Below are positions 1 through 8,058 of a stretch of DNA of 64,000 bases, in pieces. The first letter of the stretch is position 1, and the number at the start of each line of letters is the position of its first letter. The stretch is from NCBI RefSeq assembly GCF_000374125.1, contig NZ_KB893625.1, forward strand, positions 1-64,000, read 5' to 3'. A program made the translations under genes and the position numbers. Below the pieces are notes generated by a model. The model did no database searches. It was not told where the DNA came from and saw only the letters and a list, made by a program, of their open reading frames with translations. This DNA comes from Niabella aurantiaca DSM 17617 (GTDB lineage Bacteria > Bacteroidota > Bacteroidia > Chitinophagales > Chitinophagaceae).

Positions 1-46
1 AGATTTGAGATTTGAGATTTGAGATTTGAGATTTGAGATTTGAGAT
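1..46. repeat. 7-bp tandem repeat (AGATTTG), cut by window edge
   Basis: Six complete AGATTTG units followed by AGAT, essentially perfect, running off the left edge. A looser stretch of TGAACCT/GAAACCT words follows at 80-100. It lies downstream of yqgE in non-coding DNA and belongs with the other heptamer and octamer arrays of this window. Confidence 0.95.
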
Positions 47-113
47 CAGCCTGTTAAGATACAAAAACCCCGTCAATGCTGAACCTGAAACCTCAAATTG
101 AGCCTGCCGCAGC

Positions 114-662
114 CTAGTTCATCCGGGGATCGATCGGCGCATTGATGATCAGCTTATAATCGCCTCCCAAATGGGTGAGGATATTTTTCCAGAGCGCGTC
201 GTCCTCTTTGCTAAAGAGAAACTCTTTGGTTGCCCGGGTAACGATCCATGTTTTTTCCTCCATTTCAAAGTCCAGTTGCCCTTCACCCCAGCCGCTATAG
301 CCCAGGAAAAACCGCACTTTTTCAGGAGCGATGCGCCCGCTGGAAAGCAGCGTTGCCAGCATTTCAAAGTCACCGCCCCAGTAAACTCCCTGGAGGACCT
401 CCTTTCCACCGGGGATCTCTTCCGGGTACTGGTGCAGAAAATGCAGGTTGTCCAGGCCCACAGGCCCTCCTTCATAAACAGGGAAGTCAAGGCCCTCAAA
501 GCCCGGTACCAGGTCGCTCAGCGTATGAATGGTTTTCCGGTTCATCACAAACCCCACACTGCCGCCGGCATCATGTTCGCAAAGGAACACGACCGTACGC
601 ACAAAATTAGGGTCGTTCAAATGAGGATTTGCTATCAAAAAGGTACCACTTTCCGGCTCCAT
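114..662 (-). CDS. YqgE/AlgH family protein (UPF0301)
   Basis: This 182-residue protein matches the YqgE/AlgH family in length and layout. The N-terminus GTFLIANPHLNDPNF and the following VVFLCEHDAGGSVGFVMNR segment are the family signature, and FFLGYSGWGEGQLDFE is the conserved C-terminal core. It has no signal peptide, so it should be cytoplasmic. The biochemical role of the family is not settled; AlgH was linked to alginate regulation in Pseudomonas. It is transcribed divergently from the sensor kinase gene. Confidence 0.93.
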   Translation of the reverse strand: MEPESGTFLIANPHLNDPNFVRTVVFLCEHDAGGSVGFVMNRKTIHTLSDLVPGFEGLDFPVYEGGPVGLDNLHFLHQYPEEIPGGKEVLQGVYWGGDFEMLATLLSSGRIAPEKVRFFLGYSGWGEGQLDFEMEEKTWIVTRATKEFLFSKEDDALWKNILTHLGGDYKLIINAPIDPRMN

Positions 663-763
663 CTCGTGTCATTTATAGAATGATTACCTCCAATGCGCTA
701 TAAAAGCAAGTTAAAGTATAAAGGTAAACAGATTTATGGTTTTTACAGATGCGGATCGATGAT

Positions 764-771
764 TATATTTG
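764..771 (+). promoter_or_regulatory. Candidate -7 element of the sensor kinase gene
   Basis: TATATTTG is a perfect match to the Bacteroidota -7 consensus TAnnTTTG. It lies downstream of the first in-frame ATG (749) and upstream of the GTG at 794, so it favours the GTG as the real start. No clear -33 TTG is seen. Confidence 0.5.
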
Positions 772-793
772 CTTTTACCCAGTTTTAACGTTC

Positions 794-2140
794 GTGAAGA
801 AATTATTTGTATTGATAACGGTCCTGATCTCACTGTCGCTTTTGGGGATCATCCTTTTCCAGGTTTCCTGGCTAAAGAATGCGGCCATCCTGCGGGAAGA
901 CCAGGTGCGGCAAAAGATCGACAATGCTGTAAATGAGGTAGGGCTGGAGCTGATCCAGTTCAAAACGCAATACAGCACCCCTTATAATAACGACATTCCG
1001 CTTTCTCTTTTGCCCCGGTCTGCACACGACTTCTTTAAGCGTAATACGATCCATGCCAAGATGAGCCACCAGAAACTGTACGATTGGATCCGGAAGGCTT
1101 TCGACCGCGCCGGCCTGGAGGAGCTGGATTTTGAGTTCATGCTGATGCTGCGGAGCGACCAGCCTTTTGACCCCGTTGAAAAGCAGACCCCGAACTATGT
1201 TCAGGCGAAGGCAGATACCATACACAATTACTCCGGGAAAGGGGTGGGGATCGTTGTTTCGAGCGGGTCCGCCTTCGAAAACCCGGACGAAGCACTGTTT
1301 GTAGTGGCGCTCGACTATAAGAAGCTCGTGTTACGCTCCCTGACGGGAAGCATCCTGCTGGCCATATTGTTCACGTTGGTGATCATTGCTGCCTTCTTCG
1401 TAACCGTTTATACCATGCTGCGGCAGAAAAAACTCGGCGAAATAAAGAACGATTTCATCAACAACATGACCCACGAGTTCAAGACGCCGATCGCTACGAT
1501 ATCGCTGGCGGTAGATGCCCTGAAGAACGAAAAAGTCGTCTCGAACCGGGAACGGATGTCTTACTTCAGCGGCATCATCAAGGAAGAAAACCAGCGGATG
1601 AACAAGCAGGTGGAGGCGATTCTGAAGGCCTCACAGTTTGAAAAGCAGGAAGTAGAGCTCGACAAGACTCCCGTGCATGTTCATGAGATCATAAAACTGG
1701 TGGCCGGTAAGTTCCTGTTACAGCTTCAGGAAAAGAACGGCCGGGCCGAGCTGGCATTGGGTGCATCCAATGACCTGATCAAAGGGGATGAAGTGCATTT
1801 TACCAACCTGGTCAATAATCTTATTGACAATGCTGTAAAATATTCCAAGGAAAATGTCCCCATCCATTTAAAGATCACCTCCTATAACTCGGGAGAAAAG
1901 CTCATTTTGAAGTTTGAAGACAACGGCATCGGGATGACCAAGGAAACACAGAAAAGGGTATTTGAAAAATTTTACCGCGCGCATACCGGCAATCTTCATA
2001 ATGTAAAAGGATTCGGATTGGGGCTGAACTACGTGAAATCGGTCACACATTCGCACAACGGGTCCATTAAGGTAGAAAGCGCATTGGGCAGGGGCAGCAT
2101 ATTTACCCTGGAGTTTCCGTTAGATACGGATGCCGGGTAG
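794..2140 (+). CDS. Two-transmembrane sensor histidine kinase, no adjacent response regulator
   Basis: A 448-residue membrane sensor kinase. From the chosen GTG the protein starts MKKLFVLITVLISLSLLG, a clean first membrane segment, then a periplasmic sensor domain of about 150 residues, a second membrane segment (SILLAILFTLVIIAAFFVTV) and HisKA with NNMTHEFKTP, phospho-accepting His at about residue 227. HATPase_c follows with N box NNLIDNAVKYS, EDNGIGM and GFGLGLNYV. The in-frame ATG at 749 adds 15 residues but lies upstream of a TATATTTG promoter element, so it is probably not used. No response regulator gene is adjacent, unusual for this architecture. An NlpE-like lipoprotein gene follows 56 bp downstream. 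The kinase call is secure; the signal sensed is unknown. Confidence 0.92.
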   Translation: MKKLFVLITVLISLSLLGIILFQVSWLKNAAILREDQVRQKIDNAVNEVGLELIQFKTQYSTPYNNDIPLSLLPRSAHDFFKRNTIHAKMSHQKLYDWIRKAFDRAGLEELDFEFMLMLRSDQPFDPVEKQTPNYVQAKADTIHNYSGKGVGIVVSSGSAFENPDEALFVVALDYKKLVLRSLTGSILLAILFTLVIIAAFFVTVYTMLRQKKLGEIKNDFINNMTHEFKTPIATISLAVDALKNEKVVSNRERMSYFSGIIKEENQRMNKQVEAILKASQFEKQEVELDKTPVHVHEIIKLVAGKFLLQLQEKNGRAELALGASNDLIKGDEVHFTNLVNNLIDNAVKYSKENVPIHLKITSYNSGEKLILKFEDNGIGMTKETQKRVFEKFYRAHTGNLHNVKGFGLGLNYVKSVTHSHNGSIKVESALGRGSIFTLEFPLDTDAG

Positions 2141-2196
2141 CAACGCGGGAACATCGGTGCGCTGCGTTTTGCGCACCATAAAATCATTGAACGGGG

Positions 2197-2655
2197 ATGA
2201 AAAGTGTATATATAATACTGGTATGCTGCATGGCCGGTTGCGCCGGAAGCGGAAATGAGAAGAGGACAAAGGAGGAGCCGTACGCATACACTTACGAGCC
2301 ATCGCCCATTCATGATTCCGAAAAAATACATACGGGCGACACCATAAAGTTCGAGGGCACCTATTCCGGCCTTTTGCCCTGCGCCAGCTGCGAGGGGATC
2401 GAGACCACACTCACCCTGTATGCGGACCATTCTTTTCTGATGAAGGAGGTTTATAAAGGCGGGCAGCCGGACTCTTTCGTAAATAAAGGCAAATATGAGG
2501 TAAAGAAGAATATCCTGTATTTAAAAATGGATGGGGCGGGGATCGAGCGCCCGGTTATGTACACGGTCGGGCTCAATGCGCTCACCCAGCTGGATATGAA
2601 CGGGGAAGAAATAAAAGGTGCATCGGCCGGTCATTATGTGTTGATGAAAAATTAA
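2197..2655 (+). CDS. NlpE-like envelope-stress/copper lipoprotein
   Basis: A 152-residue lipoprotein. The signal peptide ends in a lipobox at MAGC (Cys15). The mature part matches the N-terminal NlpE domain: GTYSGLLPCASCEGIETTL with its CxxC, followed by short beta strands of a small barrel. In E. coli NlpE an equivalent CxxC domain senses outer-membrane and redox state and activates the CpxA kinase. Here the gene follows a sensor kinase on the same strand after 56 bp, so a functional link is tempting but is inference. Its stop codon overlaps the 3' end of the convergent protease gene by 4 bp. Confidence 0.85.
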   Translation: MKSVYIILVCCMAGCAGSGNEKRTKEEPYAYTYEPSPIHDSEKIHTGDTIKFEGTYSGLLPCASCEGIETTLTLYADHSFLMKEVYKGGQPDSFVNKGKYEVKKNILYLKMDGAGIERPVMYTVGLNALTQLDMNGEEIKGASAGHYVLMKN

Positions 2656-3302
2656 AGCAGGGTTTGATGATCCGGATGCCAGATACTGCTGAAATCCCCG
2701 ATGATCGCCTGGTTGTCTTTAAAAGAAAGCCGTTCAATCTTCAGCAGGGCGATGTCTTCTTTCCGTACTCTCCGGTAAATCGGATATAAAGTGCCGCCTT
2801 TAGCGCCTGCCGGCTGATCGGGCTCATACTGATAGGGAGGATCTACCAGGGTGCCGCGCGGGTACATGATGCCCGGAACGCCCTTACCCCGGTAGTCGAG
2901 ATCTTCCGGGTGCTCCAATCCCAGTGTATGCCCGTATTCATGCGCCGCCGTGGTTGAACCCGCGTACAGATTTTCGAGTTTAAAATACCCCGTGTTGCAT
3001 CCCAAACCGTCTACAAAGGAAATATTGCCCTGTGCATACTCCTCGATCCGGAAATAATTATTCCTCGGATTATCGTTCCCCAGGATTTCTTCGGGCACTA
3101 TCCCGGGCTGATAGTCTGCGGTAATGTAGAACCGGACCGGCCACGCTGCGCCTTTCAGCCAAACGGACCCGCCCGGCTCATTCCACATGGCTTCGATCTC
3201 TGCCCTGATCTGTTCGGTAAGCATACTGCCGGCAGCATTGCCGTAGGTAATGATATGAGAGTGGATCCGTATCGCCTGGTTATCGTATTCAATAATGCCC
3301 AT
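2652..3302 (-). CDS. Metzincin-type zinc metalloprotease without signal peptide
   Basis: A 216-residue protein carrying the extended metzincin zinc site HEYGHTLGLEH (residues 121-131) and a downstream Met-turn GVPGIMYPRG (residues 141-150), as in M10/matrixin-like peptidases. The N-terminus (MGIIEYDNQAIRIHSHIITY) has no signal peptide, lipobox or membrane segment, so the enzyme looks cytoplasmic or exported by a non-Sec route. No propeptide or cysteine switch is visible. Protease activity is well supported by the motif; substrate and physiological role are unknown. It is convergent with the NlpE-like gene. Confidence 0.8.
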   Translation of the reverse strand: MGIIEYDNQAIRIHSHIITYGNAAGSMLTEQIRAEIEAMWNEPGGSVWLKGAAWPVRFYITADYQPGIVPEEILGNDNPRNNYFRIEEYAQGNISFVDGLGCNTGYFKLENLYAGSTTAAHEYGHTLGLEHPEDLDYRGKGVPGIMYPRGTLVDPPYQYEPDQPAGAKGGTLYPIYRRVRKEDIALLKIERLSFKDNQAIIGDFSSIWHPDHQTLL

Positions 3303-3642
3303 GGGGGGAAGTTAAGTCAAATTTTTGGGATGAAGCTACTGAGGCGCTGAAACACTGAAGCCGCTTCTGCTCCTGTGACGAGGAGTGGTCCCAGACGTCC
3401 GGCAAACCATTTAACCGTTGCGTCCAATTAAACGGGCGGCCTGGCAACTAAGCGTTAAGCTCATCGTTTCAAAGGCCGGAAAGGCAACAAATAACTTTGG
3501 TGCTAAGCTGCAAAAGTTTCAGCACCCCGGCCTTTCTGTATTTGCCAACGAAGCTCAGAAGCACAGATCTTTTTATATTGCGACCCTGCTCCTGTCGCCA
3601 TCTCAAACGGCAATATCCCTGTATTTTTTGTACGTTTGTTTT
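3303..3642. other. Intergenic region with nested inverted repeats upstream of nth
   Basis: No convincing gene: the nth frame stays open upstream to 3418, but that extension has no homology-like sequence and precedes the promoter. It holds a perfect 9-bp inverted repeat, AAAGGCCGG (3471-3479) with CCGGCCTTT (3527-3535), enclosing GGTGCT (3499-3504) and AGCACC (3521-3526). It could be a structured transcript or a degraded repeat. Confidence 0.5.
3631..3638 (+). promoter_or_regulatory. Candidate -7 element of nth
   Basis: TACGTTTG matches TAnnTTTG exactly and ends 4 bp before the ATG at 3643. This would give a leaderless or nearly leaderless mRNA. Confidence 0.5.
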
Positions 3643-4296
3643 ATGACAAAGAAAGAACGCTATCAATTTGTGATCCGTTATTTTCAGGAGCATATGCCCA
3701 ATCCTGAAACGGAGCTGGTTTATGACAATCCCTACCAGCTCCTGGTTGCAGTGATTCTTTCTGCACAGTGCACCGATAAACGGGTGAACATGACCACACC
3801 CCTTATTTTTGAAAAATACCCCGATCTTTCCAGTTTAAGCAAAGCCACATTTGACGAACTGTTCCCGCTGATCCGGAGCATTTCCTATCCGAACAACAAA
3901 ACCAAACACCTGATCGGCATGGCCCAAAAGGTTATGCAGGATTATGATGGTACAATACCCATGACGGTAAAAGAGCTGGTCACCCTTCCCGGCGTGGGAA
4001 GGAAGACGGCCAATGTGATCACTTCGGTAGTAGAGCAGCAACCCAATATGGCGGTGGATACGCATGTGTTCCGGGTAAGCAAACGGCTGGGTCTGGTGCC
4101 GCAAAAGCTGACGACACCGCTTGCCGTGGAAAAAGAGCTGATCAGGAATATAGCGCCGGCGCTGATCCACAAGGCGCACCACTGGCTGATCCTGCATGGC
4201 CGGTACACCTGCCTGGCAAGAAATCCCAAATGCCGGGAATGTGGGCTGCAGCAGGTCTGCATCTATTTTCATCAGCTGCTAAAGCAGAACGGGTGA
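3643..4296 (+). CDS. nth: Endonuclease III (DNA glycosylase/AP lyase)
   Basis: A 217-residue base-excision repair enzyme that removes oxidised pyrimidines and cleaves abasic sites. It has the helix-hairpin-helix LPGVGRKTANV with catalytic Lys121, the catalytic Asp139 in AVDTHVFRV, and a C-terminal 4Fe-4S cluster with the canonical spacing at Cys190, 197, 200 and 206 (C-x6-C-x2-C-x5-C). The start at MTKKERYQF gives the normal family length; the frame is open for 75 further codons upstream, but that part lies before a TACGTTTG promoter element and looks non-coding. Confidence 0.97.
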   Translation: MTKKERYQFVIRYFQEHMPNPETELVYDNPYQLLVAVILSAQCTDKRVNMTTPLIFEKYPDLSSLSKATFDELFPLIRSISYPNNKTKHLIGMAQKVMQDYDGTIPMTVKELVTLPGVGRKTANVITSVVEQQPNMAVDTHVFRVSKRLGLVPQKLTTPLAVEKELIRNIAPALIHKAHHWLILHGRYTCLARNPKCRECGLQQVCIYFHQLLKQNG

Positions 4297-4890
4297 TTTA
4301 TTTTTCGGAAATATATACTAAGCGGTCCCTTTGAGCGTTTTAGTAGTGTCAGACAGATAATGAAATGAAAAGTGCTGGTGAATGCTTCAGGCATGATGGA
4401 AGGGTAATGTCCGGGAAGCAGTCTTTATTACTTCGATATGGAATATGAGCGATCAAAGAACGGTACAACCTTCTTTTGAATATCCGGAATATTGATGATT
4501 TGAACGCCCGGGCAGTTGGAGCCGCAATAGCCGGGCGGTCATTTGAGAAATGATGCGGGACTTCTTTGAACTCCCGGTTACCACACAACAGTATTGGCAT
4601 ACAGATTGCTGTAAATTATCAGGATTTTGCAATAACGTTTTAGCGGATCTGTTGAAGCACGAATAGGTATTGCGGCCATGGATCAATTATATCAGGAGAT
4701 TTTTTAAATGGATCGCGCCCGTTTACGGTGGCTCGTTCCTATATAGTTGGCGGCGGCAAAAGAACGGCGGTACCTGTTGTTGTACGGATCTTGCAATAAC
4801 GTTTTTGCATCCGTAAGGATGGCCAGGAATGAAAAAGAGTGAATAGCTGTTGCAGAACACAAAGCCCTGTAAATCATTTTTTAATTATAT
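4297..4890. other. Long intergenic region upstream of SusC locus 1
   Basis: About 600 bp with no credible gene; the short open frames on the minus strand show no recognisable motif or initiation context. It contains the direct repeat described separately (4622-4641 and 4786-4805) and a possible 7-bp stem, CGCCCGG at 4505-4511 with CCGGGCG at 4531-4537. The promoter of the SusC/SusD operon is presumably here, but I see no perfect TAnnTTTG near the start. Confidence 0.6.
4622..4805. promoter_or_regulatory. Direct repeat TTGCAATAACGTTTT, candidate operator pair
   Basis: TTGCAATAACGTTTT occurs at 4627-4641 and again at 4791-4805. With the preceding GGAT plus one variable base, the match is 19 of 20. 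The copies are 164 bp apart and the second is about 85 bp upstream of the SusC start. The AACGTT core recurs upstream of SusC locus 2. An operator function is inferred. Confidence 0.45.
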
Positions 4891-7800
4891 ATGAGAAGTC
4901 GTAAACGCATACCTGGGTTTATCTCAGGTGCATGCACAAGAATGCGGGGGTGTTTTATCGCAACCGTCTTATGGGGGGCAGCCCCGGCAGCAATGGCAAA
5001 CACCGCGCCCGCTGCCGCATTACAGCAAACAAAGATAACGGTTACCGGAAAGGTTACCGATGACAAAGGCGCCGCATTGCCCGCGGTGACCGTTCAGGTA
5101 AAAGGAACGCGAACGGCTGTCATAACAGATGAGACCGGTGCGTTCACCATAAATCTGGAAAATGCAAACGCAACGCTGGTATTCAGTGCGGTGGGCTATA
5201 CGAACCGCGAAGAGCCGGTTAACGGAAGGGCCGACCTGGGTACGATTGCGTTACAGCCATCTACCAGCACTTCCCTGGATGAGGTCGTGGTGATCGGGTA
5301 TGGTACGGCAAAGAAATCGGATTTGACGGGGGCAATAGCCACGTTAAAGTCCGATAAGCTGATGGATGCCCCGGTACCCAATGTGACGCAGGCGTTACAG
5401 GGAAAGGTGGCAGGGGTGGAAGTAAGCGTAAACAACAACGCACCGGGTGCAGGTGCCAAGGTGCGCATCCGGGGTTTAGGCTCCATTAACTCCAGCCTCG
5501 ACCCGCTGTATGTTGTGGATGGAGTGGTTGGTGTGGACGCCAACACCTTAAACCCCAACGATATTGCATCTATGGAGGTATTTAAAGATGCATCATCCAC
5601 GGCTATCTATGGTGCCCGTGGCGCCAATGGTGTGGTCATGATCACAACAAAGAGGGGGCGCAGGGGCGGAACGCAGGTTTCCTATGAGGGAAATGTGAAT
5701 GTGGCACAACTATCCCGGCATTTGCGCTCGCTAAATGCTTCTGAGTTTATGAAGGTATATAATGATGCCATTGCCAATGCAGACAAATTCAATCCTGATC
5801 CGGTAAACAGTCCCTATACACCTCCGCCCGCATTAAACCATCAGAACTATCCCGACCTGTTTGATGCAAACGATCAGCCGATCTATAATACCAACTGGGA
5901 GTCGGAAGTGTATAAACCGGCAACCTCAACCAGTCATCAGCTGAATTTCCAGGGTGGAAATGACAAAACAACTTTTGGGCTTTCATTGGGTTACCTGGAT
6001 CAAAAAGGGATCATGACCCAGTCCTGGTTTAAACGGTATTCTGCCCGGTTTACCCTGGATAATGAAGTGAACAAGTGGCTGAAGATCGGGGGAAGCATTG
6101 GTGTTGTAAAAGGGTTACAACGGATGGTGTCCGATGGCAACGGGGGCCTGAATGTTCCCCGGATGGTGGCGGAAGCGCTGCCGATCCTGCCGGTGAAATA
6201 CCCAGGCGGTGTATGGGCCGGCAACAGTGATATAGCGGGTATGGAAGGTGGCGCAAATCCCGTTCATATTGCAACGAACCGTTATTCGCTGAATAATACC
6301 GTTCAAACCCTGGGAAATACGTACCTGCTGTTCCGGCTTGCCAAAGGACTGGAGTTCAAATCTGACTTTGGGTATAACCTCAATAATCTGAAAAATAATT
6401 TCTATTCCGCAATGGACCTGCATAACCTGTCTATGGATGCGGGTGGGGAAGCCAATTTAAATACCTATCAGAATAGCTACTGGCAATCTGAAAATTACCT
6501 GACCTGGAATAAGGATTTTTCAAACGGACACCGGATGACGGCAATGCTGGGGGCCTCCTGGCAGAAATACAACCAGGAACGTCTCCGGGCAGATAACCAG
6601 CAGTTCATTGATGACATTTTCCAATGGCATTATTTACAGGCGGGCGCCGTAAGAAATGCTTCTGAATCCGAAGACTACCAGTGGGCGATGAATTCCTATT
6701 ATGCAAGGGTGACCTATAATATCCAGAATAAGTATTTATTTACCGCTACAGGCCGTTATGATGGGTCTTCCAAGTTTGGTAAAAACAATAAATATGCCTT
6801 CTTCCCCTCCCTGGGTGTTGCCTGGCGGGCCTCTGAGGAAGATTTCCTGAAAAACAGCAATGTGATCAGTGATCTGAAAATAAGAGCGAGCTATGGAGCG
6901 GCCGGTAACCAGGAAATTGATCCGTATACTTCTTTACAGAAGATACAGCCCGGCTCTACGGTGCTGGGAGGCAACCTGGCAACCTCGTTGGTACCCACCA
7001 ATATGGGAAACCCCGATCTGAAATGGGAAGTATCCTGGCAGGGTGATGCCGGTGTGGAACTGGGCCTCTGGAATAACCGGGCCTACCTGACTGCGGATGT
7101 GTATTCACGTACTACAAAAGACCTGCTATTGCAAACACCCATTCCCTGGTCTGGGGGATTTGATCAGGCCTATGTATACCGCAATATCGGGTCGGTAAGA
7201 AATACCGGGTTGGAGATCAGCCTGAATACGGTGAATATTGATCATCCGGATTTTAAATGGTCGACCAATTTCATTTTTGCCACCAACCGCAACCGTATCC
7301 TGCAATTGAACGACGGGAATGCGGATATTTTTCCCGGGCCTAACTTTTTAGGTCAAACAAATATTTTACGCGTAGGGGAAGCCATCGGTACCTTCTGGGG
7401 AAGAACCCGCCTGGGCACCTATAGTGAAGATGAGGCCGCTCTGGCGGCAACACAGAACCTGAAGCCGGGCGACCGGAAATACCTGTTGGATGAGGATGGT
7501 ACGGAACATTATGGTGTGATCGGGAGGGCAAACCCCAAGTGGACGGGGACTTTTTCCAGCACCATAAATTACAAGGATTTCGATTTTTCCTTCGATATCC
7601 GTTTTGTGCAGGGAATGAATACCGCGGCCACTTTTAAGCATTCTACGGAAGACCGCCAGACGATCGCGAACAGCCTGGCAACGGTACTGGATGCCTGGAC
7701 CCCGGAGCATCAGAATACCATGATCTCCCAGGTAAGGCCGTATAAGTTTGCCCAGGATTCCAAATTTGATACCTGGTGGGTGGAAGATGGTTCCTATATA

Positions 7801-8049
7801 CGCGGTCAGAACTTTATATTAGGCTATTCGATCCCTAAAACCACTATTGATCGCTGGAACATTCAAAAGTTAAGGATCTATGCAAGTGTTCAAAATCTGT
7901 TCCTGAGTACCAAATATACAGGCTACGACCCCGAAGTCGATACGTACAATACAAGAGTAGGGAGTAACGGAACCTTTTCACAAAACCTCGATTTCTTTTC
8001 CTACCCGCGCCCGCGTGTATGGAATCTGGGGGTAAGCCTCGTATTCTAA
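4891..8049 (+). CDS. SusC/RagA-type TonB-linked outer-membrane channel (locus 1)
   Basis: A 1,052-residue SusC-family receptor: export signal over about residues 1-37, carboxypeptidase D regulatory-like domain over about 48-122 (TVTGKVTDDKGAALPAVTV), then the TonB box/plug start LDEVVVIGYGTAKKSDLTGA (130-149), plug motifs DPLYVVDGV and STAIYGARGANGVVMITTK, and a 22-strand barrel ending GVSLVF. It imports a large nutrient across the outer membrane together with the SusD partner encoded 9 bp downstream. It lacks an STN domain, so FecR/sigma signalling is not expected. The long basic n-region means a later start at MRGCFIATVLWG is possible. Substrate unknown: no CAZyme, peptidase or sulfatase gene is adjacent. 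Confidence 0.95.
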   Translation: MRSRKRIPGFISGACTRMRGCFIATVLWGAAPAAMANTAPAAALQQTKITVTGKVTDDKGAALPAVTVQVKGTRTAVITDETGAFTINLENANATLVFSAVGYTNREEPVNGRADLGTIALQPSTSTSLDEVVVIGYGTAKKSDLTGAIATLKSDKLMDAPVPNVTQALQGKVAGVEVSVNNNAPGAGAKVRIRGLGSINSSLDPLYVVDGVVGVDANTLNPNDIASMEVFKDASSTAIYGARGANGVVMITTKRGRRGGTQVSYEGNVNVAQLSRHLRSLNASEFMKVYNDAIANADKFNPDPVNSPYTPPPALNHQNYPDLFDANDQPIYNTNWESEVYKPATSTSHQLNFQGGNDKTTFGLSLGYLDQKGIMTQSWFKRYSARFTLDNEVNKWLKIGGSIGVVKGLQRMVSDGNGGLNVPRMVAEALPILPVKYPGGVWAGNSDIAGMEGGANPVHIATNRYSLNNTVQTLGNTYLLFRLAKGLEFKSDFGYNLNNLKNNFYSAMDLHNLSMDAGGEANLNTYQNSYWQSENYLTWNKDFSNGHRMTAMLGASWQKYNQERLRADNQQFIDDIFQWHYLQAGAVRNASESEDYQWAMNSYYARVTYNIQNKYLFTATGRYDGSSKFGKNNKYAFFPSLGVAWRASEEDFLKNSNVISDLKIRASYGAAGNQEIDPYTSLQKIQPGSTVLGGNLATSLVPTNMGNPDLKWEVSWQGDAGVELGLWNNRAYLTADVYSRTTKDLLLQTPIPWSGGFDQAYVYRNIGSVRNTGLEISLNTVNIDHPDFKWSTNFIFATNRNRILQLNDGNADIFPGPNFLGQTNILRVGEAIGTFWGRTRLGTYSEDEAALAATQNLKPGDRKYLLDEDGTEHYGVIGRANPKWTGTFSSTINYKDFDFSFDIRFVQGMNTAATFKHSTEDRQTIANSLATVLDAWTPEHQNTMISQVRPYKFAQDSKFDTWWVEDGSYIRGQNFILGYSIPKTTIDRWNIQKLRIYASVQNLFLSTKYTGYDPEVDTYNTRVGSNGTFSQNLDFFSYPRPRVWNLGVSLVF

Positions 8050-8058
8050 AAATAAAAT

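Noticed and set aside
4349-4686. Two overlapping minus-strand frames before SusC locus 1
   Set aside because: Short, overlapping each other in different frames, with no family resemblance.
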